A stretch of 64,000 nucleotides of DNA, taken from contig NZ_QKZK01000016.1 of the NCBI RefSeq assembly GCF_003254275.1, forward strand, positions 29,301 through 93,300, read 5' to 3'. The DNA is from Breznakibacter xylanolyticus (GTDB lineage: Bacteria; Bacteroidota; Bacteroidia; Bacteroidales; Marinilabiliaceae). Below the pieces are notes generated by a model. It was not told the DNA's origin. It made no database searches and saw only the letters and a program-made list of their open reading frames with translations. The position numbers and the translations under genes were made by a program. Below are positions 26,041 through 36,804 of the stretch, one piece after another (the first letter of the stretch is position 1; every line of letters starts with the position of its first letter).

Positions 26041-26286
26041 GATTGTGGGATAAGGGGGGATTGAATTTCGGTTTTTATTATTTGGACAAATATTGAATAA
26101 CACATTAAGCTGTAATTCAATTACTTCCGTGTCTTATAATTGATATTATGTATTTTATATATGTGGAAATTTGAAGGCTATTCAGCGCCTTGTATTCTGT
26201 CTCTCATGTAAGTTATTCATCATAGGCCAACATTCGAACCATTACAAATGCAACGACACATCACGATGCAAATAATTGTATATGGC
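26041..26286. other. Intergenic stretch between convergent units
   Basis: About 250 bases between two terminators. I see no gene, repeat or promoter in it. Confidence 0.5.
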
Positions 26287-26328
26287 AAAAAAAAGGTGCT
26301 TCGAAATATCGAAGCACCTTTTTTTTGA
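26287..26328 (-). terminator. Terminator for the 26341-27504 TPR gene
   Basis: GGTGCTTCGA, loop AATA, TCGAAGCACC, with long A- and T-runs on both sides. It lies 13 bases after the minus-strand stop. Confidence 0.92.
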
Positions 26329-26340
26329 AATTGAGGATTC

Positions 26341-27504
26341 TCAACGCATTGAATTAATTAAATCATTCACGCGATTGTAGTTAGAAAGATCGTCAAAGCG
26401 ATAATAAAGACTCTTTAAGCTTTCTAACACAGAAATTTTGTCACTAGCTGTCGCACCTTCTTTTGCATCAATTACAGTGTAAGCTTTTTCCATAAAAGGT
26501 AAAGATGATTTGAAGTATCCATTGGCTTCATCACGAGCTTTATTAAATGCTTTCATATCGGTGAGCTCGTTAGCCTGGTTATTACGTTCAACACCTTTGT
26601 TGTAGAACATTACACCAAGGTTATACAAGGCATTGAAATAATTGCTATCAATTTCAATACACTTATTGTAATCGGTCTGTGCTGCATCAAAGTTTTTGCT
26701 TTGATCGTGTAAAACGCCGCGAGCATAATAGAAAGATGGATTGTTGGGATCTTTTTCGATGGCTTTATTCAGATAAGCCAATGCTTCCTGATTTTGACGT
26801 GATGACAAATAATAATTGATCAAAGTGGTCAAAATACGATCATCATTGGGATATTTCTCAAATCCATTTTTCAAGTTTGCTGCCATTTTTACTGAATCAT
26901 TGGTGGTTGTAAACACCTGATGGAGCAATAAAATGGCATCGCCTCCGGCATAGTTGTAAGAAATGGTTTTTTGGAAATATTTCTCAGCTTGTTCCCAGTT
27001 CTTATCATTGTAAGCAGCCAAAGCACAATTATAAATAATGGTTGTATCAATCGCTGTAATACCGGCCATTTCGTTTACAGATAAGATTCCTTCAAAAGCT
27101 TTAAAGGCCATATCATATCGTTCTTTTTCAAAGCCACCCACGCCAACGTTTGTCAAATCGGATTTGAAGAAGGTCAATGCTAAAGTCAATTCTTTGTCGT
27201 AACGTCCAATGCCTTTGCCTTTTTCGTCTCCTTTTTGGTCGAGTTCACGAGCTTTTTGGAAAAACTCAAGAGCCTTAAATGCTGCACCTTCGTCTTTCGT
27301 CTTGGCATAAACTTTTCCGGCAACAATGAAGGTTTTAGGCCAAGTGTTTGATTTCTCATTCACAAGGGCTTCGTCAATGGCCTTGCGGGCGCCTTCCACA
27401 TCGTTGGTGGACAGTAACGATTCCGCAACTGCTACTTTGCCTTTTTGTGAATACAATCCGGCCGTTACAGCAAGCATACACACTAAAAAAGTAATCCGTT
27501 TCAT
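26341..27504 (-). CDS. Secreted TPR protein
   Basis: 387 residues with a signal peptide (MKRITFLVCMLAVTAGLYSQ) and then tetratricopeptide repeats: a first block around 25-110, a middle block 140-260 (YNCALAAYNDKNWEQAEKYF, ALAYLNKAIEKDPNNPSFYYA) and a clear run FDAAQTDYNKCIEIDSNYFNALYNLG near 285-310. Probably a periplasmic or outer-membrane-associated scaffold. The gene begins 31 bases after the gyrA stop on the same strand, so it may be read through from gyrA. No enzymatic motif. Confidence 0.87.
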   Translation of the reverse strand: MKRITFLVCMLAVTAGLYSQKGKVAVAESLLSTNDVEGARKAIDEALVNEKSNTWPKTFIVAGKVYAKTKDEGAAFKALEFFQKARELDQKGDEKGKGIGRYDKELTLALTFFKSDLTNVGVGGFEKERYDMAFKAFEGILSVNEMAGITAIDTTIIYNCALAAYNDKNWEQAEKYFQKTISYNYAGGDAILLLHQVFTTTNDSVKMAANLKNGFEKYPNDDRILTTLINYYLSSRQNQEALAYLNKAIEKDPNNPSFYYARGVLHDQSKNFDAAQTDYNKCIEIDSNYFNALYNLGVMFYNKGVERNNQANELTDMKAFNKARDEANGYFKSSLPFMEKAYTVIDAKEGATASDKISVLESLKSLYYRFDDLSNYNRVNDLINSMR

Positions 27505-27534
27505 TTTTCTTGTTTAAAGTTTGTGCAAAATTGA

Positions 27535-30069
27535 TTATTGATTTTCAGTTTCCGATTCTTCCGTGGTGTCCGTTAAATCGGTATTTTCATTGTTTAAATC
27601 GAGAATTTCTTCGGGTATTTCCTCGGTTTCTTCAGCCTTCACTCGTGTGACTGAAGCTATTTCATCCTGCTTTTTGTCCAGATTGATCAATCGAACGCCT
27701 TGGGTGGCACGTCCGGCAACACGTATCTGTGCAACTGCCAAGCGGATGGTGATACCCGATTTATTGATGATCATTAAATCGTTATCATCGGTAACATTCT
27801 TAATCGAGATGAGGGCGCCTGTTTTTTCTGATATTTTCATGGTTTTGACGCCCTTACCGCCACGATTGGTGATGCGATAATCATCCAGGTCGGAACGTTT
27901 GCCAAAACCTTTTTCCGAAACCACTAAGATATGATCGTTTTTGTCCTGAACACAAATCATGCCAACGACAGCATCATTATCATCATCGAGAGTGACTCCC
28001 CGAACGCCGGCTCCGGTACGACCAATGCTGCGAACTTTGTTTTCGGGGAAACGAATGGCTCGTCCACTACGGGTGGCCATTAAGATTTCTGATTCCCCGT
28101 CGGTGAGTCTGGCTTCAATCAGCTCATCATTTTCTTTAATGGTGATGGCGATTACCCCATTTTGGCGTGGACGACTATAATCTTCCAGTGGCGATTTTTT
28201 GATGATGCCCTGGCGTGTCGCCATTATTATAAAATGCTTTTTAACGTATTCTTTGTCAGTGAGCTGTTTTACTTTGATGAAACCTTTCACTTTATCGTCG
28301 CCATCGATATTCAAAAGATTTTGAATGGCTCTTCCTTTTGAGCTTTTAGACCCCTCGGGGATTTCGTAAACCTTCAGCCAGAAACACCTTCCTTTTTCGG
28401 TGAAAAAGAGCATGGTGTTGTGCATGGATGCCGGATAAATATGCTCAATAAAGTCTTCATCGCGCGTGGTTGATCCTTTGGATCCGACCCCTCCCCTGCT
28501 TTGAGTTTTGAACTCTGCCAGAGGCGTCCGTTTGATATAACCCATGTGCGAAACGGTGATGATCATCTCGTCATCGGCATAGAAATCTTCGGGGTTAAAT
28601 TCTTCGGAGCTGTACACAATCTGTGTGCGTCGCGCATCACCATATTTTTCTTTTATTTCAAGCAATTCGTCCTTGATAATACTCATACGGAGTTCTTCGC
28701 TTGCCAATATTTCTTTTAAATAGGCAATGAGTTTCATCAGCTCTGAATGTTCTTCGCGCAATTTATCCTGTTCCAGACCTGTGAGTTGTCGCAAACGCAT
28801 GTCAACAACCGCACGCGATTGAATTTCAGTTAAATCAAAACGTTTCATCAACGTTTCGCGTGCAGCATCGGGCGACGAAGCAGCTTTGATGATCGCAATC
28901 ACTTCGTCAATGTTGTCGGAGGCAATGATAAGTCCCTCAAGAATGTGAGCCCGCTTTTCAGCCTGATCCAGTTCATATTGGGTGCGACGAACAACCACTT
29001 CGTGACGGTGTTCGACAAAGCACTCAATCATATCTTTGAGATTCAACAACTTTGGTCGACCTTTTACCAGCGCAATGTTATTGACACCAAACGAGCTTTG
29101 AAGAGCGGTATTTTTATACAAGTGATTGAGAACCACATTCGATATGGCATCCCGCTTCACATCCACCACGATCCGCATTCCTTCACGATCCGATTCATCG
29201 TTGACATTGGAGATGCCTTCGATTTTCTTTTCGTTAACCAGTTCAGCAATTTTCATGATCAACTCAGCTTTGTTGACCATGTATGGTATTTCGCGAATGA
29301 TAATTTTTTCGCGACCGCCATCTGTTTCAATTTCGGCTTTCGCACGTATGATGACACGACCACGCCCTGTTTCAAAGGCCTCTTTTACACCTTGATATCC
29401 ATAAATAATGGCTCCGGTAGGAAAATCAGGTGCTTTAATAAAGTGCATCAATTCCGGAATGGTGATGTCACGTTTTTCGATGTAAGCCACAATGCCATCT
29501 ATGGTTTCCGTCAGGTTATGGGGGGCCATATTGGTTGCCATCCCCACGGCAATACCTGAAGATCCATTGATGAGCAAATTAGGAATCCGCGATGGTAAAA
29601 CGGTAGGTTCCGAAAGTGAATCGTCGAAGTTTAGTTGGAAGTCAACAGTGTTTTTATCTATGTCATTGAGCATCTCGTCGGCCAAACGGCTTAAACGGGC
29701 TTCGGTGTAACGCATGGCAGCGGGGCTATCGCCATCCACACTTCCAAAGTTACCCTGACCATCGACCATGGGATAACGTAATGACCATTGCTGAGCCATA
29801 CGAACCATGGCAAAATAAACCGATGAATCGCCGTGTGGGTGAAATTTACCAAGTACCTCCCCCACAATCCTGGCCGATTTTTTATAAGGTTTGTTGTATG
29901 TTACTCCCAGTTCATTCATTCCGAAGAGGACCCTTCTGTGTACGGGCTTTAAGCCGTCTCGCACATCGGGCAACGCCCTGGAAACAATCACTGACATTGA
30001 ATAATCAATGTAAGCCGACTTCATTTCCTCTTCAATGTTAATCTGAATAATTCTCTCTTCTTCAGCCAT
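27535..30069 (-). CDS. gyrA: DNA gyrase subunit A
   Basis: Type II topoisomerase breakage-reunion subunit, 844 residues. The N-terminal domain carries the start [37 protein letters not shown] (the quinolone-determining region, with Ser at the position of E. coli Ser83 and Phe at that of Asp87) and catalytic Tyr in [11 protein letters not shown] near 122. The C-terminal beta-pinwheel has the box-like SRGGVGSKG and [12 protein letters not shown]. An acidic tail ends it. The C-terminal repeats and length favour GyrA over ParC. Divergent from clpC; the 234-base gap must hold both promoters. Confidence 0.95.
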   Translation of the reverse strand: MAEEERIIQINIEEEMKSAYIDYSMSVIVSRALPDVRDGLKPVHRRVLFGMNELGVTYNKPYKKSARIVGEVLGKFHPHGDSSVYFAMVRMAQQWSLRYPMVDGQGNFGSVDGDSPAAMRYTEARLSRLADEMLNDIDKNTVDFQLNFDDSLSEPTVLPSRIPNLLINGSSGIAVGMATNMAPHNLTETIDGIVAYIEKRDITIPELMHFIKAPDFPTGAIIYGYQGVKEAFETGRGRVIIRAKAEIETDGGREKIIIREIPYMVNKAELIMKIAELVNEKKIEGISNVNDESDREGMRIVVDVKRDAISNVVLNHLYKNTALQSSFGVNNIALVKGRPKLLNLKDMIECFVEHRHEVVVRRTQYELDQAEKRAHILEGLIIASDNIDEVIAIIKAASSPDAARETLMKRFDLTEIQSRAVVDMRLRQLTGLEQDKLREEHSELMKLIAYLKEILASEELRMSIIKDELLEIKEKYGDARRTQIVYSSEEFNPEDFYADDEMIITVSHMGYIKRTPLAEFKTQSRGGVGSKGSTTRDEDFIEHIYPASMHNTMLFFTEKGRCFWLKVYEIPEGSKSSKGRAIQNLLNIDGDDKVKGFIKVKQLTDKEYVKKHFIIMATRQGIIKKSPLEDYSRPRQNGVIAITIKENDELIEARLTDGESEILMATRSGRAIRFPENKVRSIGRTGAGVRGVTLDDDNDAVVGMICVQDKNDHILVVSEKGFGKRSDLDDYRITNRGGKGVKTMKISEKTGALISIKNVTDDNDLMIINKSGITIRLAVAQIRVAGRATQGVRLINLDKKQDEIASVTRVKAEETEEIPEEILDLNNENTDLTDTTEESETENQ

Positions 30070-30303
30070 TTATTACGCATTTTTCGGGTGACTAATAACT
30101 CGTCATGAAACATTAGAATGTTCCATTTTTAAACGGCCTAATTTAGTCAAAAATTGCGAACTACGACCGGCTGTGGTGTGACTATTTATTAACAATTACG
30201 CAGAAAAAAATATTCTCATTTGTTTTATTTTTAAAGCTTCAAATGCGTATTTTTAAGCAACAATATTGTAATTCTATTGTTAAGTAAAATAAAGCAGGAT
30301 TAT

Positions 30304-32847
30304 ATGGATTTAAACTTTTCACCACGTGCGCGAGATGTTCTGAGTTTCAGCAAGGAAGAGGCGGAACGATTAGGAAACCGATACATCTCTCCGGAGCATT
30401 TAATGCTTGGTCTAATCCGGGAAGGTGAAGGAACTGCAATTGAACTGATGGCGCAACTCAACGTCGATCTCTTTTCGGTGCGTCAGCGATTGGAAGAAAA
30501 ATTGAGGGAAGATAATCCCATACAAGCCGATAACATTCCGTTATTGAAATCTTCTGAGCGTATCTTGAAATTGGTTCAACTTGAAGCTCGAGCGACTAAA
30601 AGTAAACAAATTAATACCGGACATTTGTTTTTAGCATTGTTACGGGAAAAATCATCTTATATCTGTGAGCTTATGGCACAAGAAAATATTGAATACGAAA
30701 AAGTTAAAGGATTGATGGAGAAAACTCTCCCTAAGGCAAAATCCGACTTTCCTGAAGATGATGATGCTGATAGCCCATTCTCATCTTCGGGGGGCAGCGA
30801 TGCTCCCCGACAACCCGGTGCTAAAAGTGGATCGGATACACCGGTACTCGATAATTTTGGAACCGATATTACCAAAGCAGCTGAAGAGGGGCGATTGGAT
30901 CCGATTGTCGGACGTGAACGAGAAATTGAGCGATTGGCTCAAATTCTTAGTCGCCGTAAAAAGAATAATCCCATCCTCATTGGAGAGCCAGGGGTTGGTA
31001 AATCGGCCATAGCCGAAGGGTTGGCGTTGCGTATTATCCAAAAAAAGGTGTCGCGCGTGTTGTTTGACAAGCGCGTGGTGACGCTCGATTTGGCTTCAAT
31101 TGTTGCCGGCACCAAATATCGCGGTCAGTTTGAAGAGCGGATGAAGGCCATTTTAAATGAATTGAGTCGTAATCCTAACGTGATTCTTTTTATTGATGAA
31201 ATTCACACCATTGTAGGTGCGGGTGGTGCAACCGGATCACTGGATGCAGCCAACATGCTTAAGCCTGCTTTGGCGCGTGGTGAAATACAGTGCATTGGTG
31301 CCACCACCCTTGATGAATATCGACAGCACATTGAAAAAGATGGTGCTTTGGAGCGTCGATTCCAAAAAGTGATGATTGAACCTACTTCGGTGGACGAAAC
31401 CATGGTGATTCTCAATAACATAAAAGAGAAATATGAAGATCACCACAATGTGATATATACCGAAAAGGCTATTGAAGCTTGTGTGAAGTTGACCGAGCGA
31501 TACATCAGTGACCGTCATTTGCCTGATAAAGCCATTGATGCCCTTGATGAAGCAGGTTCGCGTGTGCACATCTCCAATATTGTGGTGCCCGAGTCGATTC
31601 TTTCTCTTGAAAAAGACATTGAAGAGGTGAAAGAAAACAAGTTGAGAGCTGTTAAGGCACAAAACTTTGAATTGGCTGCGAGCTTCCGCGATAAAGAAAA
31701 ATCGCTCATCGAGAGCTTAGAGAAGGCTAAAAGTAATTGGGAAGAGGAATTGATGAAGCACCGCGAAATGGTTGACGACGAGAAAGTTGCCGAAGTGGTT
31801 GCCATGATGACCGGTATTCCTGTGCAACGGGTGGCTCAAGCCGAAGGCATGCGTTTGTTAAAAATGAGCAATGAACTCAAAGGCACGGTGATTGGTCAGG
31901 AAGATGCAATTCAAAAGGTGGTAAAAGCGATTCAGCGCAATAGGGCCGGCTTGAAGGATCCTAACCGCCCCATCGGGTCGTTTATCTTTTTAGGCCCTAC
32001 CGGCGTGGGGAAAACTCACTTGGCAAAAGTACTCACCCAATATTTGTTTGACAGTGCTGATGCGTTAATTCGTATCGACATGAGTGAATACATGGAGAAG
32101 TTCTCAGTATCGCGACTGGTTGGAGCTCCTCCGGGATATATCGGGTACGAAGAGGGTGGTCAGCTTACCGAAAAGGTGCGCCGTCGCCCTTATTCTGTCG
32201 TGCTTTTAGATGAAATTGAAAAGGCACACCCTGATGTCTTTAATTTATTGCTTCAGGTGCTTGACGAAGGTCGATTGACCGATAGTTTAGGGCGTCGTGT
32301 GGATTTTAAAAACACAATTATCATCATGACCTCGAACATTGGTTCGCGTGAGTTGAAGGATTTTGGAAGAGGTGTGGGTTTTGTGACGCCTAATCGGGAA
32401 AACGACGGCGATCATGCCCGCCATGTGATTGAAAAAGCGCTCAAAAAGGCGTTTGCGCCTGAGTTTTTGAACCGTATTGATGACGTGATTGTGTTTAATC
32501 CATTGGAAAAAGACGACATTTTCAAAATCATTGATATTGAATTGAAAGGTCTTTACAATCGCATTGCATTGATGGGTTATAAATTGGAGATTTCACCGGA
32601 GGCCAAAGATTTCATTGCTTCAAAAGGTTATGATCCTAATTTTGGTGCTCGTCCTCTAAAGCGAGCGATACAAAAGTACCTTGAAGATGAGATGGCCGAA
32701 GTGATTATTGAAGCCAGCGTATCTGAAGGTGATTTGATAAAGGTTGATTTTGACCCTGAACAAATTAAAATCATCACCAGTATAGGAACCAACCAGGCTG
32801 ATGTTAAATCACTGAAAGAAAAGGCGCAGGAAAAGGATAAGAATTGA
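30304..32847 (+). CDS. clpC: ATP-dependent Clp protease ATPase ClpC
   Basis: Hsp100 unfoldase that feeds ClpP, 847 residues from ATG 30304 (an in-frame TTG at 30277 is not needed). Clp N repeats 1-150, an acidic Ser/Gly linker, first AAA+ with Walker [14 protein letters not shown] and Walker [11 protein letters not shown], a UVR-like coiled-coil middle domain ([19 protein letters not shown]), second AAA+ with [12 protein letters not shown] and [17 protein letters not shown], and the D2 small domain [17 protein letters not shown]. The short M domain marks ClpC rather than ClpB. Followed by a terminator; no McsA/CtsR neighbours. Confidence 0.96.
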   Translation: MDLNFSPRARDVLSFSKEEAERLGNRYISPEHLMLGLIREGEGTAIELMAQLNVDLFSVRQRLEEKLREDNPIQADNIPLLKSSERILKLVQLEARATKSKQINTGHLFLALLREKSSYICELMAQENIEYEKVKGLMEKTLPKAKSDFPEDDDADSPFSSSGGSDAPRQPGAKSGSDTPVLDNFGTDITKAAEEGRLDPIVGREREIERLAQILSRRKKNNPILIGEPGVGKSAIAEGLALRIIQKKVSRVLFDKRVVTLDLASIVAGTKYRGQFEERMKAILNELSRNPNVILFIDEIHTIVGAGGATGSLDAANMLKPALARGEIQCIGATTLDEYRQHIEKDGALERRFQKVMIEPTSVDETMVILNNIKEKYEDHHNVIYTEKAIEACVKLTERYISDRHLPDKAIDALDEAGSRVHISNIVVPESILSLEKDIEEVKENKLRAVKAQNFELAASFRDKEKSLIESLEKAKSNWEEELMKHREMVDDEKVAEVVAMMTGIPVQRVAQAEGMRLLKMSNELKGTVIGQEDAIQKVVKAIQRNRAGLKDPNRPIGSFIFLGPTGVGKTHLAKVLTQYLFDSADALIRIDMSEYMEKFSVSRLVGAPPGYIGYEEGGQLTEKVRRRPYSVVLLDEIEKAHPDVFNLLLQVLDEGRLTDSLGRRVDFKNTIIIMTSNIGSRELKDFGRGVGFVTPNRENDGDHARHVIEKALKKAFAPEFLNRIDDVIVFNPLEKDDIFKIIDIELKGLYNRIALMGYKLEISPEAKDFIASKGYDPNFGARPLKRAIQKYLEDEMAEVIIEASVSEGDLIKVDFDPEQIKIITSIGTNQADVKSLKEKAQEKDKN

Positions 32848-32872
32848 TTTTCTTGTTGTGATATACATTAGA

Positions 32873-32909
32873 AGCAGCATCTCCCTTATCTGAGATGCTG
32901 CTTTTTTTA
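32873..32909 (+). terminator. Terminator after clpC
   Basis: AGCAGCATCTC pairs with GAGATGCTGCT around an 8-base loop, then TTTTTT, starting 26 bases past the stop. Confidence 0.9.
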
Positions 32910-33000
32910 TGATTGATTAATTGAATTAAAACCGATTTTGGAATCAGTTCTGTAGGATGTGTTTCAAGTATTTCATTTTTTTGCTCAATTAATTCAATGC

Positions 33001-33033
33001 AAAAGAGCCACTTCCTTTCGGAAATGGCTCTTT
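33001..33033 (-). terminator. Terminator for the 33050-33694 TPR gene
   Basis: AAAGAGCCA and TGGCTCTTT pair with one mismatch before TTCC/GGAA and a TTTC loop. On the minus strand the stem is followed by TTTT. It lies 17 bases after the stop. Confidence 0.85.
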
Positions 33034-33049
33034 ATTTTTAATGTTATTT

Positions 33050-33694
33050 TTATTCTGCCAATCGGCTATTAATTTCAGCCATGGGTTTTACGATACGTTC
33101 GTCATCGGCTGCAGCATATTTAGCCGCTTTTTCGAACCAAGGCTTCGCCTCAGCAAATTTGACTTTCACTTTTGCATTGAGCTCGTCCAACTCTTTTTGG
33201 TCGGCTGGTTTCGCTGCTTTAAGCATATCTGCTGCTTCGTTGTATGGTTTTGATCCTTCCTTTAAATAGTAGGTGATAACCAACGCTTTCATTTTATCAA
33301 GAATGGTGCTTGCTGCATATTTTTCCATGATTGAGGTCATGTAGACTTCCATTTCGGCATCTTTGTCGAGCTTATTGAGGGCATAACCCACATAGAAAGC
33401 AGACTGGTCGGGACGATAACTCAGGCTTTCCGACTGCTTGTAATACTCAATTGCTTTGTCGTAATTTTCAAGTGTTCGAGCACATGTTGCGGCATTGTAA
33501 TAAACCACTCCTTCAGGAGCATCTTTGGTGATCTCCATGACTTGTTCGTAAGTGGCGAGGGCCTTTTTGTAGTCTTTTACCTTCAGTGCATCTACGGCTT
33601 CATTTTTCAGCGTGATGGCACTTTTCTCTTCCTGTGCGTTGACGGTTGAAAACAAAACTGTTACTGCCAAGGCTGCTGTCACTAAATACTTCAT
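33050..33694 (-). CDS. Small secreted TPR protein
   Basis: 214 residues with signal peptide (MKYLVTAALAVTVLFSTVNAQ). Three or so tetratricopeptide-like helical repeats follow: LKVKDYKKALATYEQVMEIT, VVYYNAATCARTLENYDKAI, and a third around residue 105. The C-terminal 90 residues are Lys/Ala/Glu-rich and helical. Probably periplasmic. Stands alone between terminators, with a 220-base upstream gap that should contain its promoter. No specific function can be given. Confidence 0.87.
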   Translation of the reverse strand: MKYLVTAALAVTVLFSTVNAQEEKSAITLKNEAVDALKVKDYKKALATYEQVMEITKDAPEGVVYYNAATCARTLENYDKAIEYYKQSESLSYRPDQSAFYVGYALNKLDKDAEMEVYMTSIMEKYAASTILDKMKALVITYYLKEGSKPYNEAADMLKAAKPADQKELDELNAKVKVKFAEAKPWFEKAAKYAAADDERIVKPMAEINSRLAE

Positions 33695-33857
33695 AACTAA
33701 ACTTGCTTTTATAGTTTTAATATAATTGAATGTTCTTTTATTGTAAAATTAAGATTTTTCTACTCCTTTCTACTTGTTTTTGGTGAAAAAGTTTGAATTT
33801 CTTATTAACATTTGCAAATTCAAGATACAGAAATTGTGCCAAACTGAACAGGTTTGT

Positions 33858-33892
33858 AATAAAAAACGCCCATGCAGGATGCATGAGCGTTG
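33858..33892 (-). terminator. Terminator after thrC
   Basis: On the minus strand, AACGC-TCATGCA pairs with TGCATGG-GCGTT around a 3-base loop, followed by TTTTTATT. About 25 bases past the thrC stop. Confidence 0.85.
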
Positions 33893-33917
33893 AAAATACT
33901 GGGTTTGATGTCCGATT

Positions 33918-35207
33918 TTAAATCAAAACAGCTTTAAGATCTGTTAACGCGGCATTGATTTCTTTGGCTTGTTTGGTGCCTTTGAAAAAGGCTGCCAATC
34001 GATCGGGTACGGGAACTTTTTGACCAATGACGGGTTCCACCACTTCGGGGAATTTGGCCGGATGAGCGGTCTCCATAAACAAGCCATTTTCTGACGGTTG
34101 AAGCATCCGTTCAAGCGCTTCGTAGCCCGTAGCACCGTGAGGATCGAGGATGTATCCGGTTTTCTCAAAAACACGTTTCATTGTGGCGCGAATTTCTTCG
34201 TCGGTAAATGAACAGGCTTCAATATTTGCTTTTACTTTTTCGTATTGATGCTCAAAGAGGTTTTCGATGCGTACGAAATTGCTGGGATCTCCCACGTCCA
34301 TCGCATTGGCAATGGTTGCGACCGATTTACGAGGCTGATACTTTCCGTTAACGAGATATTGAGGAACCACATCGTTGGCGTTGGTTGCAGCTATAAAGCG
34401 TTTCACCGGCAATCCCATGCGGGCAGCGACCAAGGCTGCTGTGATGTTTCCAAAGTTACCACTGGGCACGCACATCACTACGTCGTCTTTGTCTTGAGCT
34501 TTCAATTGTGCATAACCATAATGGTAATAAACCGATTGTGGCAGCAGTCGAGCCAGATTAATTGAGTTGGCCGACGTAAGAACCATTTTGCTATTAAGTT
34601 CAGCATCCATAAATGCTTCTTTGACCATACGCTGGCAGTCATCGAAGGTTCCATTTACTTCAATGGCTGTGATGTTTTGGCCGAGCGTGGTAAATTGTTT
34701 TTCCTGAACATCGCTGACAAGTCCTTTGGGATAAAGCACAAAAACGTTAATTCCCGGAACTTTGTAGAATCCATTGGCAACAGCACTGCCGGTATCGCCC
34801 GATGTTGCCACCAGGATGTTGATTTCCTTGTCCATCCCTTTGACAAATTCGCCCAGGATACGTGCCATAAAGCGTGCTCCGACGTCTTTAAAGGCACAAG
34901 TGGGACCATGAAAGAGTTCGAGTGTATGGATATTGGCGGAGATGTGTTTTACGGGAATCTCAAAATTTAATGCATCTGCAACCAGGCTTGCAAAATGGGT
35001 TTCATCGATATCGGGACAAAAAAAGGGTTTAAGAGTCTCGAAGGCAATTTCGGGCAGCGATAACTTATCGATGTTTTGAAAAAATGAAGTCGGTAATTGG
35101 GGAATTAGTTTGGGCATATACAACCCTTTGTCTTCGGCCAACCCTTTTAATACCGCCTCTTTGAGTCCCACCATGCGTTGTGGGGAATTGATGCTATAAT
35201 ACTTCAT
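33918..35207 (-). CDS. thrC: Threonine synthase
   Basis: PLP enzyme converting O-phosphohomoserine to threonine, 429 residues. The N-terminal LKEAVLKGLAEDKGLYMP is the E. coli/yeast-type opening. PLP-binding Lys107 in HGPTCAFKDVGARFM, the phosphate loop ATSGDTGSAVANG near 140, and later PSGNFGNITAAL and PHGATGYEAL. The gene is third in the order thrA, apgM-like, thrC, but a strong terminator (35415-35449) precedes it, so it has its own transcript. Its ATG is the end of leader copy C. A terminator follows. Confidence 0.96.
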   Translation of the reverse strand: MKYYSINSPQRMVGLKEAVLKGLAEDKGLYMPKLIPQLPTSFFQNIDKLSLPEIAFETLKPFFCPDIDETHFASLVADALNFEIPVKHISANIHTLELFHGPTCAFKDVGARFMARILGEFVKGMDKEINILVATSGDTGSAVANGFYKVPGINVFVLYPKGLVSDVQEKQFTTLGQNITAIEVNGTFDDCQRMVKEAFMDAELNSKMVLTSANSINLARLLPQSVYYHYGYAQLKAQDKDDVVMCVPSGNFGNITAALVAARMGLPVKRFIAATNANDVVPQYLVNGKYQPRKSVATIANAMDVGDPSNFVRIENLFEHQYEKVKANIEACSFTDEEIRATMKRVFEKTGYILDPHGATGYEALERMLQPSENGLFMETAHPAKFPEVVEPVIGQKVPVPDRLAAFFKGTKQAKEINAALTDLKAVLI

Positions 35208-35285
35208 GTGTAAATAATTTGTTTTTCAGTTGCCACATGAAACTCGCCAATGATCATCCTTTTGTGAGTGGATGGCTCGTTTCAT
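35205..35285 (-). promoter_or_regulatory. Repeated 5' leader, copy C (before thrC)
   Basis: Shortest copy, 81 bases. On the minus strand it begins ATGAAACGAGCCAT, has TTGGCGAGTTTCATGTGG and AAAAACAAATTATTTACACA, and ends with the thrC ATG. CATGTG (rc of 35234-35239) pairs with CACATG (rc of 35205-35210), loop 23 bases. The variable part between the first block and TTGGCGAG is only 22 bases. Confidence 0.7.
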
Positions 35286-35414
35286 TGAATAATGAATTGT
35301 GATTTTTTGAGTATAAACGGAATGTCTGTGTTTCTATTTTTTAATTCAGCCATCCAACCCATGTATTGAGATTTTTGCACATGAATATTACACAAAATGC
35401 TGAATGGTGACAAA

Positions 35415-35449
35415 ATAAAAAAACCAGGCAAATTTATAATTTGCCTGGC
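35415..35449 (-). terminator. Terminator after the apgM-like gene
   Basis: On the minus strand CCAGGCAAATT pairs with AATTTGCCTGG, then TTTTTTT. It separates the apgM-like gene from thrC. Confidence 0.93.
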
Positions 35450-35468
35450 AATAGTCGCTTGTTGTTTT

Positions 35469-36689
35469 CTATTTTTTTACCAAGGTTTGCATGAATTCCA
35501 CTCCGTTGAGAGTTCCATAACAACCTTGCTTGACCGATTGCTCATTGTACTCATTCACCTGATCTCCTTTTTCGTTGGGGCGGTATATCATAAACGGGAT
35601 CGCATCGCGTGTATGTGTACGCAAGGCACAGGGAGTTGGGTGGTCGGGCAAAAAGGCAATGGTAACATTGTTTTTACCGTTCACAATTTTTTCAAGTACC
35701 GGTTTTACTACTTTTTGGTCAATGTCCTCAAGAGTTTGAATTTTAAGCTTCACATTTCCCTCATGGCCGGCTTCATCGGGCGCTTCGATGTGAAGATATA
35801 CGTAATCGGTTGTTTCTAAAGCATCTATGGCAGCCTGTGCTTTTCCTGCATAGTTCGTGTCAAATAAACCCGTGGCTCCTTCAACCTGAATCGATTGTAG
35901 ACCGGCATAACGGCCGATGCCATGTATCAGGTCCACAGCCGAAATCACGGAACCCGTCGCGATTCCATATTGTTGTTGAATGGTTGGCATTTGCGGACGA
36001 TAACCTGGCGACCAAGGCCAAATGGAATTGGCAGTGGCTTTTCCGGCTTGGGCTCGCTTAATGTTGACAGGATGGTTGGCCAAAAATTTTTGTGAACGCT
36101 CAATTAAATCGGTAACGATATTCAATATTTCTTTGTTTTGACCACTTGCATCACTTGGCATTACATCGGCCACCGCACTACCGGGAACATCGTGTGGAGG
36201 GGTGCATTCAATTAATCCGTTAGCATTTTTTATGACCAAAAGATGGCGATAGCTCACTCCTGGATAAAAACGTACCCGATCGGTTGCAAATTCTGCATTA
36301 AGGGCATCAATGAGAATATGAGCTTCTTCGTTCGAAATATGACCTGCTGAATGGTTGAGGATTTTATCATCCTTGATAGAGATCAAATTGCATCGAAAAG
36401 CCAAATCATCTTTATCTAATTCAACGCCCATGGCAGCAGCTTCAAGTACGCCACGTCCATTGTAGTATTTCTCAGCATCATAGCCCATGACGGTCATGTT
36501 GGCCACTTCGCTCCCGGGGTGTAACGATGCGGGAACGGTATTTAAAAGTCCCGTACCAGACATGGCACACAAAGCGTCGATATGGGGGGTGTTTGCTGCC
36601 ATGACGGGGGTGAGACCGTTTAATTCAGCAATAGGATGATCGGCCAATCCATCGGCCAGTATCACCAAGTATTTCATGGGGGCACTCAT
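35469..36689 (-). CDS. ApgM-type phosphoglycerate-mutase-like protein, probable homoserine kinase
   Basis: 406 residues of the archaeal-type cofactor-independent phosphoglycerate mutase family (alkaline-phosphatase superfamily). Metal-binding LADGLADHP at the start, catalytic-region SEVANMTVMGYD, GRGVLEAAAMGV, IHGIGRYAGL, HIEAPDEAGHEG and FLPDHPTP. Start 36689, or ATG 36677 for the usual MKYLVILADG opening. It lies between thrA and thrC, and no ordinary thrB is present; relatives in Bacteroides are reported to act as homoserine kinase. That role is inferred from context; glycolytic mutase activity is the alternative. It follows thrA by 115 bases and ends at its own terminator. Confidence 0.9.
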   Translation of the reverse strand: MSAPMKYLVILADGLADHPIAELNGLTPVMAANTPHIDALCAMSGTGLLNTVPASLHPGSEVANMTVMGYDAEKYYNGRGVLEAAAMGVELDKDDLAFRCNLISIKDDKILNHSAGHISNEEAHILIDALNAEFATDRVRFYPGVSYRHLLVIKNANGLIECTPPHDVPGSAVADVMPSDASGQNKEILNIVTDLIERSQKFLANHPVNIKRAQAGKATANSIWPWSPGYRPQMPTIQQQYGIATGSVISAVDLIHGIGRYAGLQSIQVEGATGLFDTNYAGKAQAAIDALETTDYVYLHIEAPDEAGHEGNVKLKIQTLEDIDQKVVKPVLEKIVNGKNNVTIAFLPDHPTPCALRTHTRDAIPFMIYRPNEKGDQVNEYNEQSVKQGCYGTLNGVEFMQTLVKK

Positions 36690-36804
36690 ATTTTAATGGT
36701 TTACTTTATTTAATGTTGTAATGACAAGAAATTGTGGGAGTAAGTTCAAGCGAAGCAAATCTTTTAATGTTTTTTTTGACTCCCTCCTGCCCTATTAAAT
36801 GTAA

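Noticed and set aside
28950..30069. Possible quinolone-resistance change in GyrA (Phe at the E. coli Asp87 position)
   Set aside because: Aromatic residues at this position may be normal in Bacteroidota GyrA, and the Ser83 position is wild type.
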